Source of the DNA: Microvirga flavescens
GTDB taxonomy: Bacteria > Pseudomonadota > Alphaproteobacteria > Rhizobiales > Beijerinckiaceae
Assembly (NCBI RefSeq): GCF_003290125.1
Contig: NZ_QMKH01000005.1
Span: 241,942-305,941 of the forward strand
Direction: 5' to 3'
DNA length: 64,000 nt
Shown here: positions 19,278 through 28,978 of the stretch, piece after piece
Position numbering within the stretch: position 1 is the first letter of the stretch
How the letters are laid out: each line of letters begins with the position of its first letter
The notes under the pieces: generated by a model
Database searches by the model: none
Seen by the model: the letters and a program-made list of their open reading frames with translations, nothing else
Told to the model about the DNA's origin: nothing
Translations under genes and position numbers: made by a program

Positions 19278-19895
19278 TTAACGCGCCAGTTCCCTCAAGC
19301 CCAGCCTGATCAAGGTCTTCGCCTCTGCCTCGTCGCCGGCCTGCTTCATGGCGGCGGCCACCGCTGCCGAGGCCTGGACCTGGGGATAGCCGAGATTGAC
19401 CAGCGCCGAGATGGCATCCGCCACGGGCGCGGGAGCGCTTCGGTCGTCAATCGAATCCGTGAGGCGAATAAGCGCCGGATCGACACCTGCGAAGGCGGGA
19501 ACCTTGTCCTTCAATTCGGAGACGATGCGCTGGGCGAGCTTTGGCCCGACGCCGGGGCCGCGCGCCACCGCCGCCTTGTCGCCCGTGGCGATGGCGGTTC
19601 CGATGTTCGCGGGGTCGAGTACCGAGAGAATGCCGAGCGCGACCTTCGCACCGACGCCCTGCACGCTCTGGAGCAGGCGGAACCATTCGCGCTCCGCGTC
19701 CGAGCGGAAGCCGAACAGGCGGATCATGTCTTCGCGGACATGCGTTTCGATGGAAAGCACCGCCGCCTCGCCGGTGGACGGAAGGTGCTGGAGCGTGCGC
19801 GAGGAGCAATGGACCACATAGCCGACGCCATGCACGTCGAGGATCACGAAATCCTCACCGTAGGAATCGATGACGCCTTTGAGTTTGCCGATCAC
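19278..19895 (-). CDS. ruvA: Holliday junction DNA helicase subunit RuvA
   Basis: A 205-residue protein that binds four-way junctions as a tetramer and loads RuvB. Domain I is the OB fold ([26 protein letters not shown]), domain II has helix-hairpin-helix motifs ([20 protein letters not shown] and [21 protein letters not shown]), and domain III (about 160-205, [19 protein letters not shown]) contacts RuvB. All three domains are intact. Confidence 0.95.
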   Translation of the reverse strand: MIGKLKGVIDSYGEDFVILDVHGVGYVVHCSSRTLQHLPSTGEAAVLSIETHVREDMIRLFGFRSDAEREWFRLLQSVQGVGAKVALGILSVLDPANIGTAIATGDKAAVARGPGVGPKLAQRIVSELKDKVPAFAGVDPALIRLTDSIDDRSAPAPVADAISALVNLGYPQVQASAAVAAAMKQAGDEAEAKTLIRLGLRELAR

Positions 19896-19915
19896 GTTCG
19901 TCTTTACTCCTGGTG

Positions 19916-20013
19916 GTCATCCCGGGGCTGCGGAGCAGAACCCGGGATCGTCAGACGAGTGAGGCGCCCCTCTCGTCAGGCGATCCCGGATCGGCTTTGC
20001 CGTCCGGGATGAC
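19916..20013. repeat. palindromic intergenic element between ruvA and ruvC
   Basis: The outer arms GTCATCCCGG (19916-19925) and CCGGGATGAC (20004-20013) are perfect inverted repeats. Inner arms CCGGGATCG (19942-19950) and CGATCCCGG (19981-19989) are also perfect, so the 98-base unit can fold into nested hairpins. This layout is typical of dispersed REP-type elements of alphaproteobacteria. No second copy is present in this window. Confidence 0.7.
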
Positions 20014-20033
20014 GTTTGTGGCTGTGTAACAAA

Positions 20034-20537
20034 TTAAAGGCTCGCCGCCAAAGCGCGCGCTTTTCGGTGGTGGGCGTGGGCGATGGCGATGGCGAGCGCG
20101 TCGGCGGCGTCGGCTTTCTTGAAGTCGGCCTTGGGCAGCAGGATCTTCACCATGGCCTGGACCTGCGCCTTCTCGGCGTGGCCTGCGCCGACCACGGTCT
20201 TTTTCACCTGGTTCGCGCCGTATTCCGCCACCGGCAAGTTATGCAAGGCGGGCACCAGCAGCGACATGGCGCGGGCCTGACCGAGCTTGAGGGTCGCCTG
20301 CGCGTCCTTGTTGACGAAGGTCTCTTCCACCGCAACCTCATCGGGCGTCCAGGCGCGGACCACCTCGGTGAGGCAGTCATGGAGCTGTTTCAAGCGCAGC
20401 GCGAGGTCGAGATCGCCGTCCGACGTCACGACCCCACAAGCCACATAAGAGAGCTTCGTCCCCTCCAAGGTAATGATGCCCCAGCCTGTATTGCGCAGGC
20501 CGGGATCAAGGCCGAGGATGCGGACGCGCTCGCTCAC
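20034..20537 (-). CDS. ruvC: crossover junction endodeoxyribonuclease RuvC
   Basis: The Holliday junction resolvase, 167 residues, acting as a dimer. The acidic catalytic residues are visible: D11 in [14 protein letters not shown], the Glu in [13 protein letters not shown], and the C-terminal Asp pair in [16 protein letters not shown] (written here as [13 protein letters not shown]). It starts 2 bases after the yebC stop codon; the usual yebC-ruvC-ruvA order is kept, but a 98-base palindromic element lies between ruvC and ruvA. Confidence 0.95.
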   Translation of the reverse strand: MSERVRILGLDPGLRNTGWGIITLEGTKLSYVACGVVTSDGDLDLALRLKQLHDCLTEVVRAWTPDEVAVEETFVNKDAQATLKLGQARAMSLLVPALHNLPVAEYGANQVKKTVVGAGHAEKAQVQAMVKILLPKADFKKADAADALAIAIAHAHHRKARALAASL

Positions 20538-20539
20538 GT

Positions 20540-21286
20540 TCAGCCCGCCATCTTCTGCATGAGCGCGTCTGACAGCTCGAAATTGCCGTAGACGTTCTGC
20601 ACGTCGTCGTGCTCCTCGAGGGATTCCATGAGCTTGAGCAGTTTCTCGCCCGTCTCGTCATCGACGGCGACCGGGGTCTGCGGCTTCCAGACGAGCTTGG
20701 AGGCCTTGGGCTCGCCGAACTTCTCTTCGAGAGCCTTCGTCACCTCGTTCAGCGAGGTCTGCTCGCAATAGATCTCATGGCCGAGTTCGGAGGAAACGAC
20801 ATCTTCCGCGCCGGCATCGATGGCGCCGTCAAGCACCGCATCGGCATTGCCGGCCTCAGGACCGAACTCGACCAGGCCGACCCGGTCGAACATGAAGGAC
20901 ACGGCGCCGGTTTCCGCGAGGTTGCCGCCGCTCTTGGTGAAGTAGGAGCGGATGTCGGAGGCCGTGCGGTTACGGTTGTCGGTCATCGCTTCGACGATGA
21001 TGGCCGCGCCGCCAGGGCCGTAGCCCTCGTAGCGGATTTCCTCGTAGTTCTCGCCGTCGTTGCCCGCCGCCTTGTTGATGGCGCGCTGGATATTGTCCTT
21101 GGGCATGTTCTCCGCGCGGGCCGCGAGGATGGCGGCGCGCAGGCGCGGGTTCATGTTGGGATCGGGCATGCCCATCTTGGCGGCCACGGTGATTTCGCGC
21201 GCAAGCTTGGAGAAAACCTTGGAGCGCACCGCATCCACTTTACCCTTGCGGTGCATAATGTTCTTAAACTGGGAATGTCCGGCCAT
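20540..21286 (-). CDS. yebC: YebC/PmpR family protein
   Basis: A 248-residue member of the YebC/TACO1 family, described as a transcriptional regulator (PmpR) and, more recently, as a translation factor relieving ribosome stalling at proline-rich motifs. It opens with the signature [19 protein letters not shown] at ATG 21286 and carries [16 protein letters not shown] and [23 protein letters not shown]. First gene of the yebC-ruvC-ruvA-ruvB cluster. Confidence 0.94.
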   Translation of the reverse strand: MAGHSQFKNIMHRKGKVDAVRSKVFSKLAREITVAAKMGMPDPNMNPRLRAAILAARAENMPKDNIQRAINKAAGNDGENYEEIRYEGYGPGGAAIIVEAMTDNRNRTASDIRSYFTKSGGNLAETGAVSFMFDRVGLVEFGPEAGNADAVLDGAIDAGAEDVVSSELGHEIYCEQTSLNEVTKALEEKFGEPKASKLVWKPQTPVAVDDETGEKLLKLMESLEEHDDVQNVYGNFELSDALMQKMAG

Positions 21287-21409
21287 GGGGCCTCCGCGTT
21301 CGCGACCGAGGGCGTTCAAGGGCCCGTCAGGCCGCGGATGTTGACGATATGCGGCTTATAAAACGGTGTTGCGCCAAAGGAAAAGCCCCCCGCGCGACTT
21401 CGCCCCGTT

Positions 21410-22078
21410 CTAAATCCCGAACCAGCTCGAAAGGCCCGCCCGGATCAGGTGATACGAGGCCCCCAGCACCGTGGCCGTGTAGGCAAGGCCGGCAAGGCCG
21501 ATGAGATAGCCCAAAATCAGCAGGTACCCGTCCTCCTCCATGATGGCGATGGAGGCGATGACGAGGGCGATGGACGGCGGGAAATTGGTGCCTGGAAAGG
21601 GAATGAGCACCGAGACCGCGACGAGGAAGGCGAACAGCCCCGCCACCCTGTCGCCGACCACGTTGAAGAGCGGGAGGAGGCGCGGACTGCAGAAGCTTTC
21701 GAGCTTTTGCAGCTTGGGCTCCGCCGCATCGATGATTTTTTTGAACTTCGGCACGGAAACCGAGCGGTTCATGATGAACCCCGGCAGCCAGGGCCGTTGA
21801 TGGCCGAGCATCATCTGGATGCCGAAGATCAGGACCGGAGTGCCCACGATGCCCGCGATGCCGGGCGGGGCCGGCACGCAGTTCGGCAGGCTGAAGAGGA
21901 TGAGGACAAAGCCGAAGGCCCGCTCGCCGAAGGCGTCGATGATCTGCCCGATGGTGATCGAGTCCCCCTCGGCATTGTCGATCACCGCCCGCAGGACCTT
22001 CGACGCGCTCTTGTGCTCCAGGGCGGCGCGGCGGCCATCGCCGTGCGGCTCGCCCTCCGGTGCTTCTTGAAAATTCAC
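21410..22078 (-). CDS. ExoD family membrane protein (exopolysaccharide synthesis)
   Basis: A 222-residue integral membrane protein with the ExoD signature: FVLILFSLPNCVPAPPGIAG and FQIMMLGHQRPWLPGF-type sequence (here GIQMMLGHQRPWLP), then VLIPFPGTNFPPSIALV. ExoD of Sinorhizobium meliloti affects exopolysaccharide production and alkali tolerance; the mechanism is not known. Four to five helices are predicted after a cytoplasmic N-terminus. It appears as a single gene, 76 bases before the YmdB-like gene's 3' end, same strand. Confidence 0.85.
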   Translation of the reverse strand: MNFQEAPEGEPHGDGRRAALEHKSASKVLRAVIDNAEGDSITIGQIIDAFGERAFGFVLILFSLPNCVPAPPGIAGIVGTPVLIFGIQMMLGHQRPWLPGFIMNRSVSVPKFKKIIDAAEPKLQKLESFCSPRLLPLFNVVGDRVAGLFAFLVAVSVLIPFPGTNFPPSIALVIASIAIMEEDGYLLILGYLIGLAGLAYTATVLGASYHLIRAGLSSWFGI

Positions 22079-22154
22079 GACGCCTCTCCGTTCGCGCTCT
22101 CAAATGGCGACGGGGAGTACCGCCGCCAAGGGGAAACAGGCGGAAGACAGGCGC

Positions 22155-22976
22155 TTACTCCCAGAAGCGGGGCAGGCTCTCCTCGAGATGCGGGCCGAGC
22201 CGCACCGCCGCCACGCGCACGGCAAGCCCGGTGCGATCGTCCGTTTCTACCGCGATGCCGGACAAAGTCCCCTCCCCGAGCCCGGGTTCCATGCGCGGCC
22301 CCGGCGTCTTTTGCAGGAAACGGCGGATCGACTCTTCCTTCTGCATGCCGAGCACGGTGTCGTAATCCCCGCACATGCCCGCATCGGACATATAGGCCGT
22401 GCCGCCGGCAAGGACCCGATGATCGGCGGTCGGCACATGGGTATGGGTACCGACGACGAGGCTCACGCGCCCGTCGAGATAGTGGCCCATCGCCTCTTTC
22501 TCGCTGGTGGCCTCAGCGTGAACGTCGACGATGATCGCATCCGCGACCTGTGCCAGCGGGCAGGCCTCGACCTCCCGGTCCACGGCGGCGAAGGGATCGT
22601 CGAGGGCATCCATGTAAAGGCGACCCATCACGTTGATGACGAGGACGCGCTTGCCGGTAGCGGTCTCGATAAGGTTCGCGCCGCGCCCGGGTGTGCCCGC
22701 CGGAAAGTTCACGGGCCGGAGCAGGCGCTGCTGACGTTCGATGAAGACAAGGGTTTCGCGCTGATCCCAGCTGTGGTTGCCGAGCGTCACTGCGTCGGCC
22801 CCGGCGTTCAAAACCTCGTCGCAGATCGCCTCCGTGATGCCGAAACCGCCCGCCGCGTTCTCGCCGTTGATGACGACGCAATCGAGCTGCCAGCGCTCGC
22901 GCAAGGCGGGCAGGCGTTCGATCACCGCATTGCGGCCAGGGCGTCCGACGATGTCGCCGAGGAAAAGAAGGCGCAT
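22155..22976 (-). CDS. YmdB-type metallophosphoesterase
   Basis: A 273-residue enzyme of the TIGR00282 family of calcineurin-like phosphoesterases. Bacillus YmdB cleaves 2',3'- and 3',5'-cyclic nucleotides and affects RNA turnover and biofilm choice. All metal ligands are visible: D8 (GDIVGRPGR), E39-N40 (INGENAAGG), N67-H68 (LGNHSWDQRE), H153 (VDVHAEATSEKEA), H178 and H180 (GTHTHVPTAD). It lies 15 bases downstream of the 5-formyltetrahydrofolate cyclo-ligase gene and is probably cotranscribed with it. Confidence 0.9.
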   Translation of the reverse strand: MRLLFLGDIVGRPGRNAVIERLPALRERWQLDCVVINGENAAGGFGITEAICDEVLNAGADAVTLGNHSWDQRETLVFIERQQRLLRPVNFPAGTPGRGANLIETATGKRVLVINVMGRLYMDALDDPFAAVDREVEACPLAQVADAIIVDVHAEATSEKEAMGHYLDGRVSLVVGTHTHVPTADHRVLAGGTAYMSDAGMCGDYDTVLGMQKEESIRRFLQKTPGPRMEPGLGEGTLSGIAVETDDRTGLAVRVAAVRLGPHLEESLPRFWE

Positions 22977-22991
22977 GGGAAAATCCTTGAA

Positions 22992-23585
22992 TCAGGCGAT
23001 TTTCGGCGATCCTGGGCGGATCGTCTCGTTTTCGGTGACAATGATGTCGAGCGAGCGGTCATGGTCCTCGGCGGGAACTTGCGCAATTCCCTGCGCCCCG
23101 AAGGCCAAACCGATGGTGAGGAGCGGGTGATGGCCTTCCAGCATGGCGATGGCGCGGTCGTAATAGCCTTTGCCGTAACCGATGCGCCCGCCTGTGTGGT
23201 CGAAGGCGGCGAGCGGCATAAGGAGCACTGTCGGAAAAACCTCCGGCGCGTCGGGGCCGGGCTCGTGAACGCCGAAGCTGCCGCTCATCAGGACGTCGCC
23301 GGGACGCCACAGGCGGAAGCTCAGATGCGGATGGACCATCTGCGGCAGGGCGACCTCCTGCCCGCGCGCGATGAGCCCTTCGATGAGAGGGCGAGGGTCG
23401 ACCTCGCTGCGGATCGGCCAGTAGGCCCCGACAGGATTGAGGCCCTGCAATTCGGGAAGGGCGAGAGCCCGCTCGGCGATGCGGTGGGAAGCCTCCTGCC
23501 GAAAGGCGTCGTCCAGCCCGTCGCGGCGGGCGAGAGCCTCGCGGCGAAGCTGTTCTTTCGTCTCGGCAAGAGAGGGAGAAGTCAT
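22992..23585 (-). CDS. 5-formyltetrahydrofolate cyclo-ligase
   Basis: A 197-residue enzyme that converts 5-formyl-THF to 5,10-methenyl-THF with ATP (YgfA/MTHFS family). The start is taken at ATG 23585 (MTSPSLAETKEQL); an in-frame ATG at 23606 is possible. The diagnostic glycine-rich loop is GGRIGYGKGYYDRAI, and the N-terminus has the KEQLRREALARRDGL helix. Upstream lies the 6S RNA locus and then zapA, the same arrangement as zapA-ssrS-ygfA in other proteobacteria. Confidence 0.92.
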   Translation of the reverse strand: MTSPSLAETKEQLRREALARRDGLDDAFRQEASHRIAERALALPELQGLNPVGAYWPIRSEVDPRPLIEGLIARGQEVALPQMVHPHLSFRLWRPGDVLMSGSFGVHEPGPDAPEVFPTVLLMPLAAFDHTGGRIGYGKGYYDRAIAMLEGHHPLLTIGLAFGAQGIAQVPAEDHDRSLDIIVTENETIRPGSPKIA

Positions 23586-23629
23586 CGGGAATAAGCGCGG
23601 AGCCACAAAAGCCGTCGGAGATGCGATCC

Positions 23630-23765
23630 CGGGAACCTACATAAGTAGGTGGGCGCCGTGTGTCCCGGTCCACGGACCAGGCAGGGACAGCTCCCTAAGG
23701 ATCGTTAAGGCCCCGGGGAATTGTACTCCTAACGCGCCCCGCAGCCCCGCTTTGCCTATGTAGTG
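23630..23765 (-). ncRNA. ssrS: 6S RNA (ssrS), ends approximate
   Basis: The position between zapA and the 5-formyltetrahydrofolate cyclo-ligase gene on the same strand is the classic 6S RNA site. The stretch does not code for protein. Read on the minus strand it contains CTTAGGGAGCTGTCCCTGCC and GGTCCGTGGACCGGG, blocks like those of alphaproteobacterial 6S RNAs, which mimic an open promoter and sequester the sigma-70 holoenzyme. A closing stem is formed by CTACATA (minus strand, 23757-23763) with TATGTAG (23637-23643). The exact 5' and 3' ends cannot be fixed by eye, and the real transcript may be 20-30 bases longer. Confidence 0.75.
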
Positions 23766-23822
23766 ACGATACCGACCGGGGGAAAGGGGAAAGTTGAAGG
23801 GCGAGGCCCCGAACCGACGGCG

Positions 23823-24191
23823 CTACCCCTGCCCCGGCGCGTTGAGGCTCTTCGCCAGCCGCTCGATACGCTCCGCCGCCTTGCCGATGCCTTCCGCGAG
23901 GCGGGCCTCGATGAACTGGGAGCGCTCGTCGCCCGCATTGGCAAGGGACTTGAGCTGCGAGAGTTCGGCTTCGACCGCCGCCAGCTTCTTTCTGGTCTCG
24001 GCCATCTCATCCGCGATGGTAATGGCAGCCATGACGTGGAGGCGCATGTCGCCGATCTCGCCGAAAGCGGCCCGCATTTCCTCGATCTTGGCGTCGAGTG
24101 AAGCGGCAAGCCCTTCGAGGTGCCGCTCTTCCCCGTCGGCACAGGCGATCCGGTAGGAGCGCCCGGCAATCGTCACGTTGACCTGTGCCAT
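23823..24191 (-). CDS. zapA: cell division protein ZapA
   Basis: A 122-residue ZapA protein, which bundles FtsZ protofilaments at the division site. The N-terminal globular part (VNVTIAGRSYRIACADGEERHLEGLAASLDAKI) is followed by a long C-terminal coiled coil. It overlaps the DUF4164 gene stop codon by one base. The neighbouring 6S RNA and cyclo-ligase genes support the assignment. Confidence 0.9.
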   Translation of the reverse strand: MAQVNVTIAGRSYRIACADGEERHLEGLAASLDAKIEEMRAAFGEIGDMRLHVMAAITIADEMAETRKKLAAVEAELSQLKSLANAGDERSQFIEARLAEGIGKAAERIERLAKSLNAPGQG

Positions 24192-24484
24192 CAGCCTTCC
24201 TCCATCTCGAATTCGCCGGCGCGGGCGAGGACGCCCTGAATGGCGCCCAGCGCCTGGCGAACGCGCTGGCTGATATCGTCGGTCGCGGCCTCGTAGCGAT
24301 TCAGGCTGGTCAGCGCGCCGTCGAGTTCCACCGCGAGGCGGGCCCGGTCGTCCTGCATGATCTGGAGCTCGGTCTCCAGGTCCCCCCGTCGCTTTTCGGC
24401 ATCGAGACGACGCACGACGGAGGCCTCGAGGAGGCCAATGGCGCTCTCGAGCCGCTTCAATGCATCGTCAAGGGTGGGGGTCAT
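24191..24484 (-). CDS. DUF4164 family coiled-coil protein
   Basis: A 97-residue, mostly alpha-helical protein with heptad-like spacing (LDDALKRLESAIGLLEASVVRR, then RRGDLETELQIMQDDRARL). DUF4164 is a small alphaproteobacterial family that is usually encoded directly before zapA. The stop and the zapA start share a base, so the two are translationally coupled and a role with ZapA in division is a fair inference. The function is not known. Confidence 0.8.
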   Translation of the reverse strand: MTPTLDDALKRLESAIGLLEASVVRRLDAEKRRGDLETELQIMQDDRARLAVELDGALTSLNRYEAATDDISQRVRQALGAIQGVLARAGEFEMEEG

Positions 24485-24579
24485 CGTGCCTCCGGGAATC
24501 GGTCAACGAGACTAGGGCGCTCGGCGGCGACCGGCAACGGTCTCGCATCGAAGCTCTGTGGCGGGACTACCTCAAGCCT

Positions 24580-24607
24580 TTGACTCGCCCTTGCCGCGTG
24601 TTAAGGA
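24580..24607 (+). promoter_or_regulatory. possible tkt promoter
   Basis: TTGACT (24580-24585) followed after 16 bases by TAAGGA. The -35 is good, the -10 poor, so this is a weak call. It lies about 70 bases upstream of the tkt start. Confidence 0.25.
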
Positions 24608-24674
24608 GCGCACGCCTTTTCCCGACACGCGCGGCTCCCAAAGGGCCGCCCTCAAGACTTGTGGATCAAGAGCC

Positions 24675-26675
24675 GTGCCTGACACCGTCCCCGCCGCTCG
24701 CGTCACCCACTCCGATCTGGCGAACGCTGTGCGCGTCCTTGCGATGGACGCCGTGGAGCAAGCCAAGTCGGGCCATCCCGGCCTGCCGATGGGCGCCGCG
24801 GACATCGCCACGGTGCTGTTTACGAAGTTCCTGAAGTACGACGCCACCGACACGGCCTGGCCGGATCGCGATCGGTTCGTGCTTTCCGCCGGCCACGGCT
24901 CGATGCTGCTCTATGCCCTGCTCCATCTGACGGGCGTGAAGGGCATGACCATCGAGGAGCTGAAGCGCTTCCGCCAGCTCGATTCGAAGACCCCGGGCCA
25001 CCCGGAAAACTTCATGACCCCCGGCGTCGAGACGACCACCGGCCCCCTCGGCCAAGGCCTCGCCACCGCCGTCGGCATGGCGCTCGCCGAGCGGATGATG
25101 AACGCGCAATACGGTGACGATCTCGTCGATCACCGCACCTATGTGCTCGCCTCCGACGGCGACCTGATGGAAGGCATCAGCCAGGAATCCATCGCCCTCG
25201 CCGGCCACCTCAAGCTCAACCGCCTCATCGTGCTCTTCGACGATAACGGCATCTCCATCGACGGCCCGCTCTCGATTGCCGACTCGGTCGATCAGGTGAA
25301 GCGCTTCCAGGCCGCCGGCTGGAACGCGGTGCGTGTGGATGGTCACGATCCCAAAGCCATTGGGCGCGCCATTGCCCGCGCCCAGAAGTCGGACAAGCCG
25401 ACCCTGATCGCGTGCAAGACCGTCATCGGCTTCGGTGCACCCAAGCGTGCCGGCACCTCGAAAGCCCACGGCGAGCCGCTCGGCGCCGAGGAACTGGCGG
25501 GCGCGAAGGCCGCTCTCGGCTGGACCTCCGCTCCCTTCGAGATTCCGGAAGCGATCAAGGCCGCCTGGGCGAAGGCGGGCAAGAAGAGCCGCCGTCACAA
25601 CCGTGCCTGGAAGGAGCGCCTGAAGGCGCTTGCACCCGAGAAACGGGCCGAGTTCGAGCGCCGCGTCAAGGGCGTGCGCCCGAAGGGTCTCGACGAGGCC
25701 GTGACGAAGTTGAAGGCCCGCCTCTTCGCCGAGCCGCAGAACGTCGCGACCCGTAAAGCGAGCGAGATCGCGCTGGAGGTCGTCACCGAGGCCGTGCCGG
25801 AGCTCGTTCTCGGCTCCGCGGATCTGACGCCCTCCAACAACACCAAGACCAAGAACCTCACCGCCATCTCCCCGGGTTCCTACGCGGGTCGTTACATCCA
25901 TTACGGCATCCGCGAGCACGGCATGGCGGCGGCCATGAACGGCATCGCGCTGCACGGCGGCCTGGTCCCGGCGGGCGCGACCTTCCTGGTCTTTGCCGAC
26001 TATGCCCGCCCCGCCATGCGCATCGCAGCGCTCGCCGGCATTCCGGCGGTTTATGTCATGACGCATGACTCGATCGGCCTTGGCGAGGACGGTCCGACCC
26101 ACCAGCCGGTGGAGCAGCTGGCTTCGCTGCGTTCGATGCCGAACATGCGCGTGTTCCGCCCGGCGGACGCCGTCGAGACCGCCGAGTGCTGGCAGCTGGC
26201 TCTCGAACGCACGGACGGCCCGACGCTTCTCGCGCTGACCCGCCAGAACCTGCCGCAGGTCCGTAAAGAGTCGACCGGCAACCTTTCGGCAGCCGGCGCT
26301 TATGAACTCTCGCCGTCCGAGGGCAAGGCCCAGGCCACCATCTTCGCCTCCGGCAGCGAGGTCGAAATCGCCCTCGCCGCGCAGAAGATCCTGGCCGAGC
26401 AGGGTTTCCCGGCCCGCGTCGTCTCGGTGCCGTCCCTCGAACTCTTCCTCGCCCAGCCCGAGAAGGTGAAGACGAAGGTCATCGGGGACGCCAAGATCAA
26501 GGTGGCGGTGGAAGCCGCCGTGCGCTTTGGCTGGGACGGCATCATCGGCGCGGACGGCATTTTCGTCGGCATGAGCAGCTTCGGCGCGAGCGCGCCCTAT
26601 AAGGATCTCTACAAGCACTTCGGCATCACGCCCGAGGCCGTCGCCGAGAAGATCCTGAGAACCCACAATCTTTAA
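24675..26675 (+). CDS. tkt: transketolase
   Basis: A 666-residue thiamine diphosphate enzyme that moves two-carbon units between sugar phosphates in the pentose phosphate (or Calvin) pathway. The GTG start at 24675 gives the normal family length; the open frame continues upstream to 24558, but without homology. N-terminal [21 protein letters not shown] is quoted in part ([15 protein letters not shown]); the ThDP motif begins GDL in [13 protein letters not shown] with the NN-type end FDDN; the pyrimidine domain has [14 protein letters not shown] and [16 protein letters not shown]. First gene of tkt-gap-pgk-fba. Confidence 0.96.
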   Translation: MPDTVPAARVTHSDLANAVRVLAMDAVEQAKSGHPGLPMGAADIATVLFTKFLKYDATDTAWPDRDRFVLSAGHGSMLLYALLHLTGVKGMTIEELKRFRQLDSKTPGHPENFMTPGVETTTGPLGQGLATAVGMALAERMMNAQYGDDLVDHRTYVLASDGDLMEGISQESIALAGHLKLNRLIVLFDDNGISIDGPLSIADSVDQVKRFQAAGWNAVRVDGHDPKAIGRAIARAQKSDKPTLIACKTVIGFGAPKRAGTSKAHGEPLGAEELAGAKAALGWTSAPFEIPEAIKAAWAKAGKKSRRHNRAWKERLKALAPEKRAEFERRVKGVRPKGLDEAVTKLKARLFAEPQNVATRKASEIALEVVTEAVPELVLGSADLTPSNNTKTKNLTAISPGSYAGRYIHYGIREHGMAAAMNGIALHGGLVPAGATFLVFADYARPAMRIAALAGIPAVYVMTHDSIGLGEDGPTHQPVEQLASLRSMPNMRVFRPADAVETAECWQLALERTDGPTLLALTRQNLPQVRKESTGNLSAAGAYELSPSEGKAQATIFASGSEVEIALAAQKILAEQGFPARVVSVPSLELFLAQPEKVKTKVIGDAKIKVAVEAAVRFGWDGIIGADGIFVGMSSFGASAPYKDLYKHFGITPEAVAEKILRTHNL

Positions 26676-26719
26676 TCGCCTGCAGCATCAGGCAAGCATA
26701 TCTCAAGGGAGCAACGACA

Positions 26720-27727
26720 ATGACTGTGAAGGTCGCGATCAACGGGTTTGGACGGATCGGGCGCAACATCCTGCGCGCCATCGTGGAGAGCGGCCGGAAG
26801 GACATTCAGGTCGTCGCCATCAACGATCTCGGCCCGGTCGAGACGAATGCGCACCTCCTGCGCTTCGACTCGGTTCATGGCCGCTTCCCGGCGGAAGTGA
26901 AGGTCGATGGCGATTCCATCGTCATCAACGGCCAGAAGATCAAGGTTACCGCGGTCAAGGATCCGGCGATGCTGCCGCACAAGGAACTCGGCGTCGATAT
27001 CGCCCTCGAGTGCACGGGCATCTTCACTTCGCGCGACAAGGCTGCCGCGCACCTCACCGCCGGCGCGAAGCGCGTGATCGTCTCGGCCCCCGCCGATGGC
27101 GCCGACCTCACGGTCGTCTACGGCGTGAACCATGACAAGCTGACGAAGGACCACATCGTCATCTCCAACGCCTCGTGCACCACGAACTGCCTCGCGCCCG
27201 TGGCGAAGGTGCTGAACGACGCGGTCGGCATCGAGAAGGGCTTCATGACGACGGTGCACTCCTACACCAACGATCAGCCCTCCCTCGACCAGATGCACAA
27301 GGACCTCTACCGCGCCCGCGCGGCGGCCCTGTCCATGATCCCGACCTCGACCGGCGCCGCGAAGGCCGTCGGCCTCGTGCTGCCGGAGCTCAATGGCAAG
27401 CTTGACGGTGTCTCGATCCGCGTTCCCACCCCGAACGTGTCGGTGATCGACTTCAAGTTCATCGCCAAGAAGGCGACGACGGTTCAGGAGATCAACGAGG
27501 CGATCAAGCGCGCCGCGTCTCAGGAGCTGAAGGGCGTTCTCGCCGTCACCGACCAGCCGAACGTGTCCATCGACTTCAACCACGACCCGGCCTCGTCCAC
27601 GTTCCATCTCGACCAGACCAAGGTCATGGACGGCACGTTCGTGCGCGTCATGTCCTGGTACGATAACGAGTGGGGCTTCTCGAACCGCATGGCGGACACC
27701 GCCGTTGCGCTGGCGAAGTTGATCTAA
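26720..27727 (+). CDS. gap: type I glyceraldehyde-3-phosphate dehydrogenase
   Basis: A 335-residue enzyme that oxidises glyceraldehyde 3-phosphate to 1,3-bisphosphoglycerate. The NAD(P)-binding fold starts [14 protein letters not shown], the catalytic cysteine is C153 in [13 protein letters not shown], and the C-terminus has [12 protein letters not shown]. Residue D36 in INDLG suggests NAD preference, which is not certain. A strong AAGGGAG ribosome site precedes the ATG. It is 44 bases after tkt and 12 before pgk, so an operon is likely. Confidence 0.97.
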   Translation: MTVKVAINGFGRIGRNILRAIVESGRKDIQVVAINDLGPVETNAHLLRFDSVHGRFPAEVKVDGDSIVINGQKIKVTAVKDPAMLPHKELGVDIALECTGIFTSRDKAAAHLTAGAKRVIVSAPADGADLTVVYGVNHDKLTKDHIVISNASCTTNCLAPVAKVLNDAVGIEKGFMTTVHSYTNDQPSLDQMHKDLYRARAAALSMIPTSTGAAKAVGLVLPELNGKLDGVSIRVPTPNVSVIDFKFIAKKATTVQEINEAIKRAASQELKGVLAVTDQPNVSIDFNHDPASSTFHLDQTKVMDGTFVRVMSWYDNEWGFSNRMADTAVALAKLI

Positions 27728-27739
27728 GGGACGCTTTCG

Positions 27740-28930
27740 ATGACCGCCTTCCGCACGCTCGATCAAGCCAACCTCAAGGGCAAGCGCGTTCTCGTCCGTG
27801 TGGACCTCAATGTCCCGATGGACAACGGCAAGGTGACGGACGCCACGCGCATCGAGCGCGTGCTCCCCACCATCCGGGAAATCGCCGAGAAAGGCGGGAA
27901 GGTCATCCTTCTCGCCCATTTCGGACGCCCGAAGGGCCGCGATCCGAAGGAGAGCCTCAAGCCTGTGGCCGAGGCGGTCGCAAAGCATCTGAAAAAGGCC
28001 GTCGCCTTCGCCGATGACTGCATCGGCGAGGTCGCCGCCAAAGCCGTCGCCGCCCTGAAGGACGGCGACGTGCTCCTCCTCGAAAACACCCGCTTCCATG
28101 CGGGCGAGGAGAAGAACGACAAGGATTTCGTCGCGGAGCTCGCAAAGCTCGGCGACATTTATGTCAACGACGCTTTCTCGGCGGCGCACCGCGCCCACGC
28201 CTCGACCGAGGGCCTTGCCCGCGTGCTGCCGTCTTTCGCGGGCCGCACCATGCAGGCCGAGCTCGACGCGCTGACCAAGGGCCTCGAGGCTCCGGCCCGC
28301 CCGGTCGTCGCCATCGTCGGCGGCGCGAAGGTTTCGAGCAAGATCGATCTTCTCGAAAACCTCGTCGCCAAGGTCGATGCCCTCGTCATCGGCGGCGGCA
28401 TGGCGAACACCTTTATCCACGCAAGCGGCCTGAATGTCGGCAAGTCGCTGGCGGAGAAAGACCTCGCGGCGACGGCACTTCGCATCATCGAAAAGGCGCG
28501 CGAAGCGAACTGCGCAATCATCCTTCCGGTGGACGGCGTGTGCGCGAAAGAATTCAAGGCCCATGCCGAGAACCACACCTACGGCATCGACGCGATCCCC
28601 GACGACCAGATGATCCTCGATGTCGGCTCGCAATCGGTCGAGCGCATCAATTCCGCGATCAGCGACGCCAAGACGCTGGTGTGGAACGGCCCGCTCGGAG
28701 CCTTCGAGATCGCGCCCTTCGATCAAGGCACGGTCGCGGCGGCCCGCCATGCGGCGGCGCGCACCAAGGCCGGCAAGCTCGTCTCGGTGGCGGGCGGCGG
28801 CGACACGGTGGCCGCCCTCAACCATGCGGGCGTGGCCGACGATTTCTCATACGTCTCGACCGCGGGCGGCGCATTCCTCGAATGGCTCGAGGGCAAGGCG
28901 CTCCCGGGCGTTGAGGCTTTGAGAGTTTAA
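27740..28930 (+). CDS. pgk: phosphoglycerate kinase
   Basis: A 396-residue enzyme that transfers phosphate between 1,3-bisphosphoglycerate and ADP. The signature near the N-terminus is [14 protein letters not shown], followed by [10 protein letters not shown] and [13 protein letters not shown]; the nucleotide-binding C-domain has [16 protein letters not shown] and [19 protein letters not shown] lies 8 bases before the ATG. It is the third gene of the tkt-gap-pgk-fba cluster. Confidence 0.97.
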   Translation: MTAFRTLDQANLKGKRVLVRVDLNVPMDNGKVTDATRIERVLPTIREIAEKGGKVILLAHFGRPKGRDPKESLKPVAEAVAKHLKKAVAFADDCIGEVAAKAVAALKDGDVLLLENTRFHAGEEKNDKDFVAELAKLGDIYVNDAFSAAHRAHASTEGLARVLPSFAGRTMQAELDALTKGLEAPARPVVAIVGGAKVSSKIDLLENLVAKVDALVIGGGMANTFIHASGLNVGKSLAEKDLAATALRIIEKAREANCAIILPVDGVCAKEFKAHAENHTYGIDAIPDDQMILDVGSQSVERINSAISDAKTLVWNGPLGAFEIAPFDQGTVAAARHAAARTKAGKLVSVAGGGDTVAALNHAGVADDFSYVSTAGGAFLEWLEGKALPGVEALRV

Positions 28931-28978
28931 GGTCCGGTTCAGCTTCGGCGGATTTAAAGAACGATCAGGAGGAACATC

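Noticed and set aside
24666..28825. Two long minus-strand frames (666 and 717 codons) opposite tkt, gap and pgk
   Set aside because: They mirror real enzymes with intact motifs on the other strand, and the translations look like reverse-frame noise.
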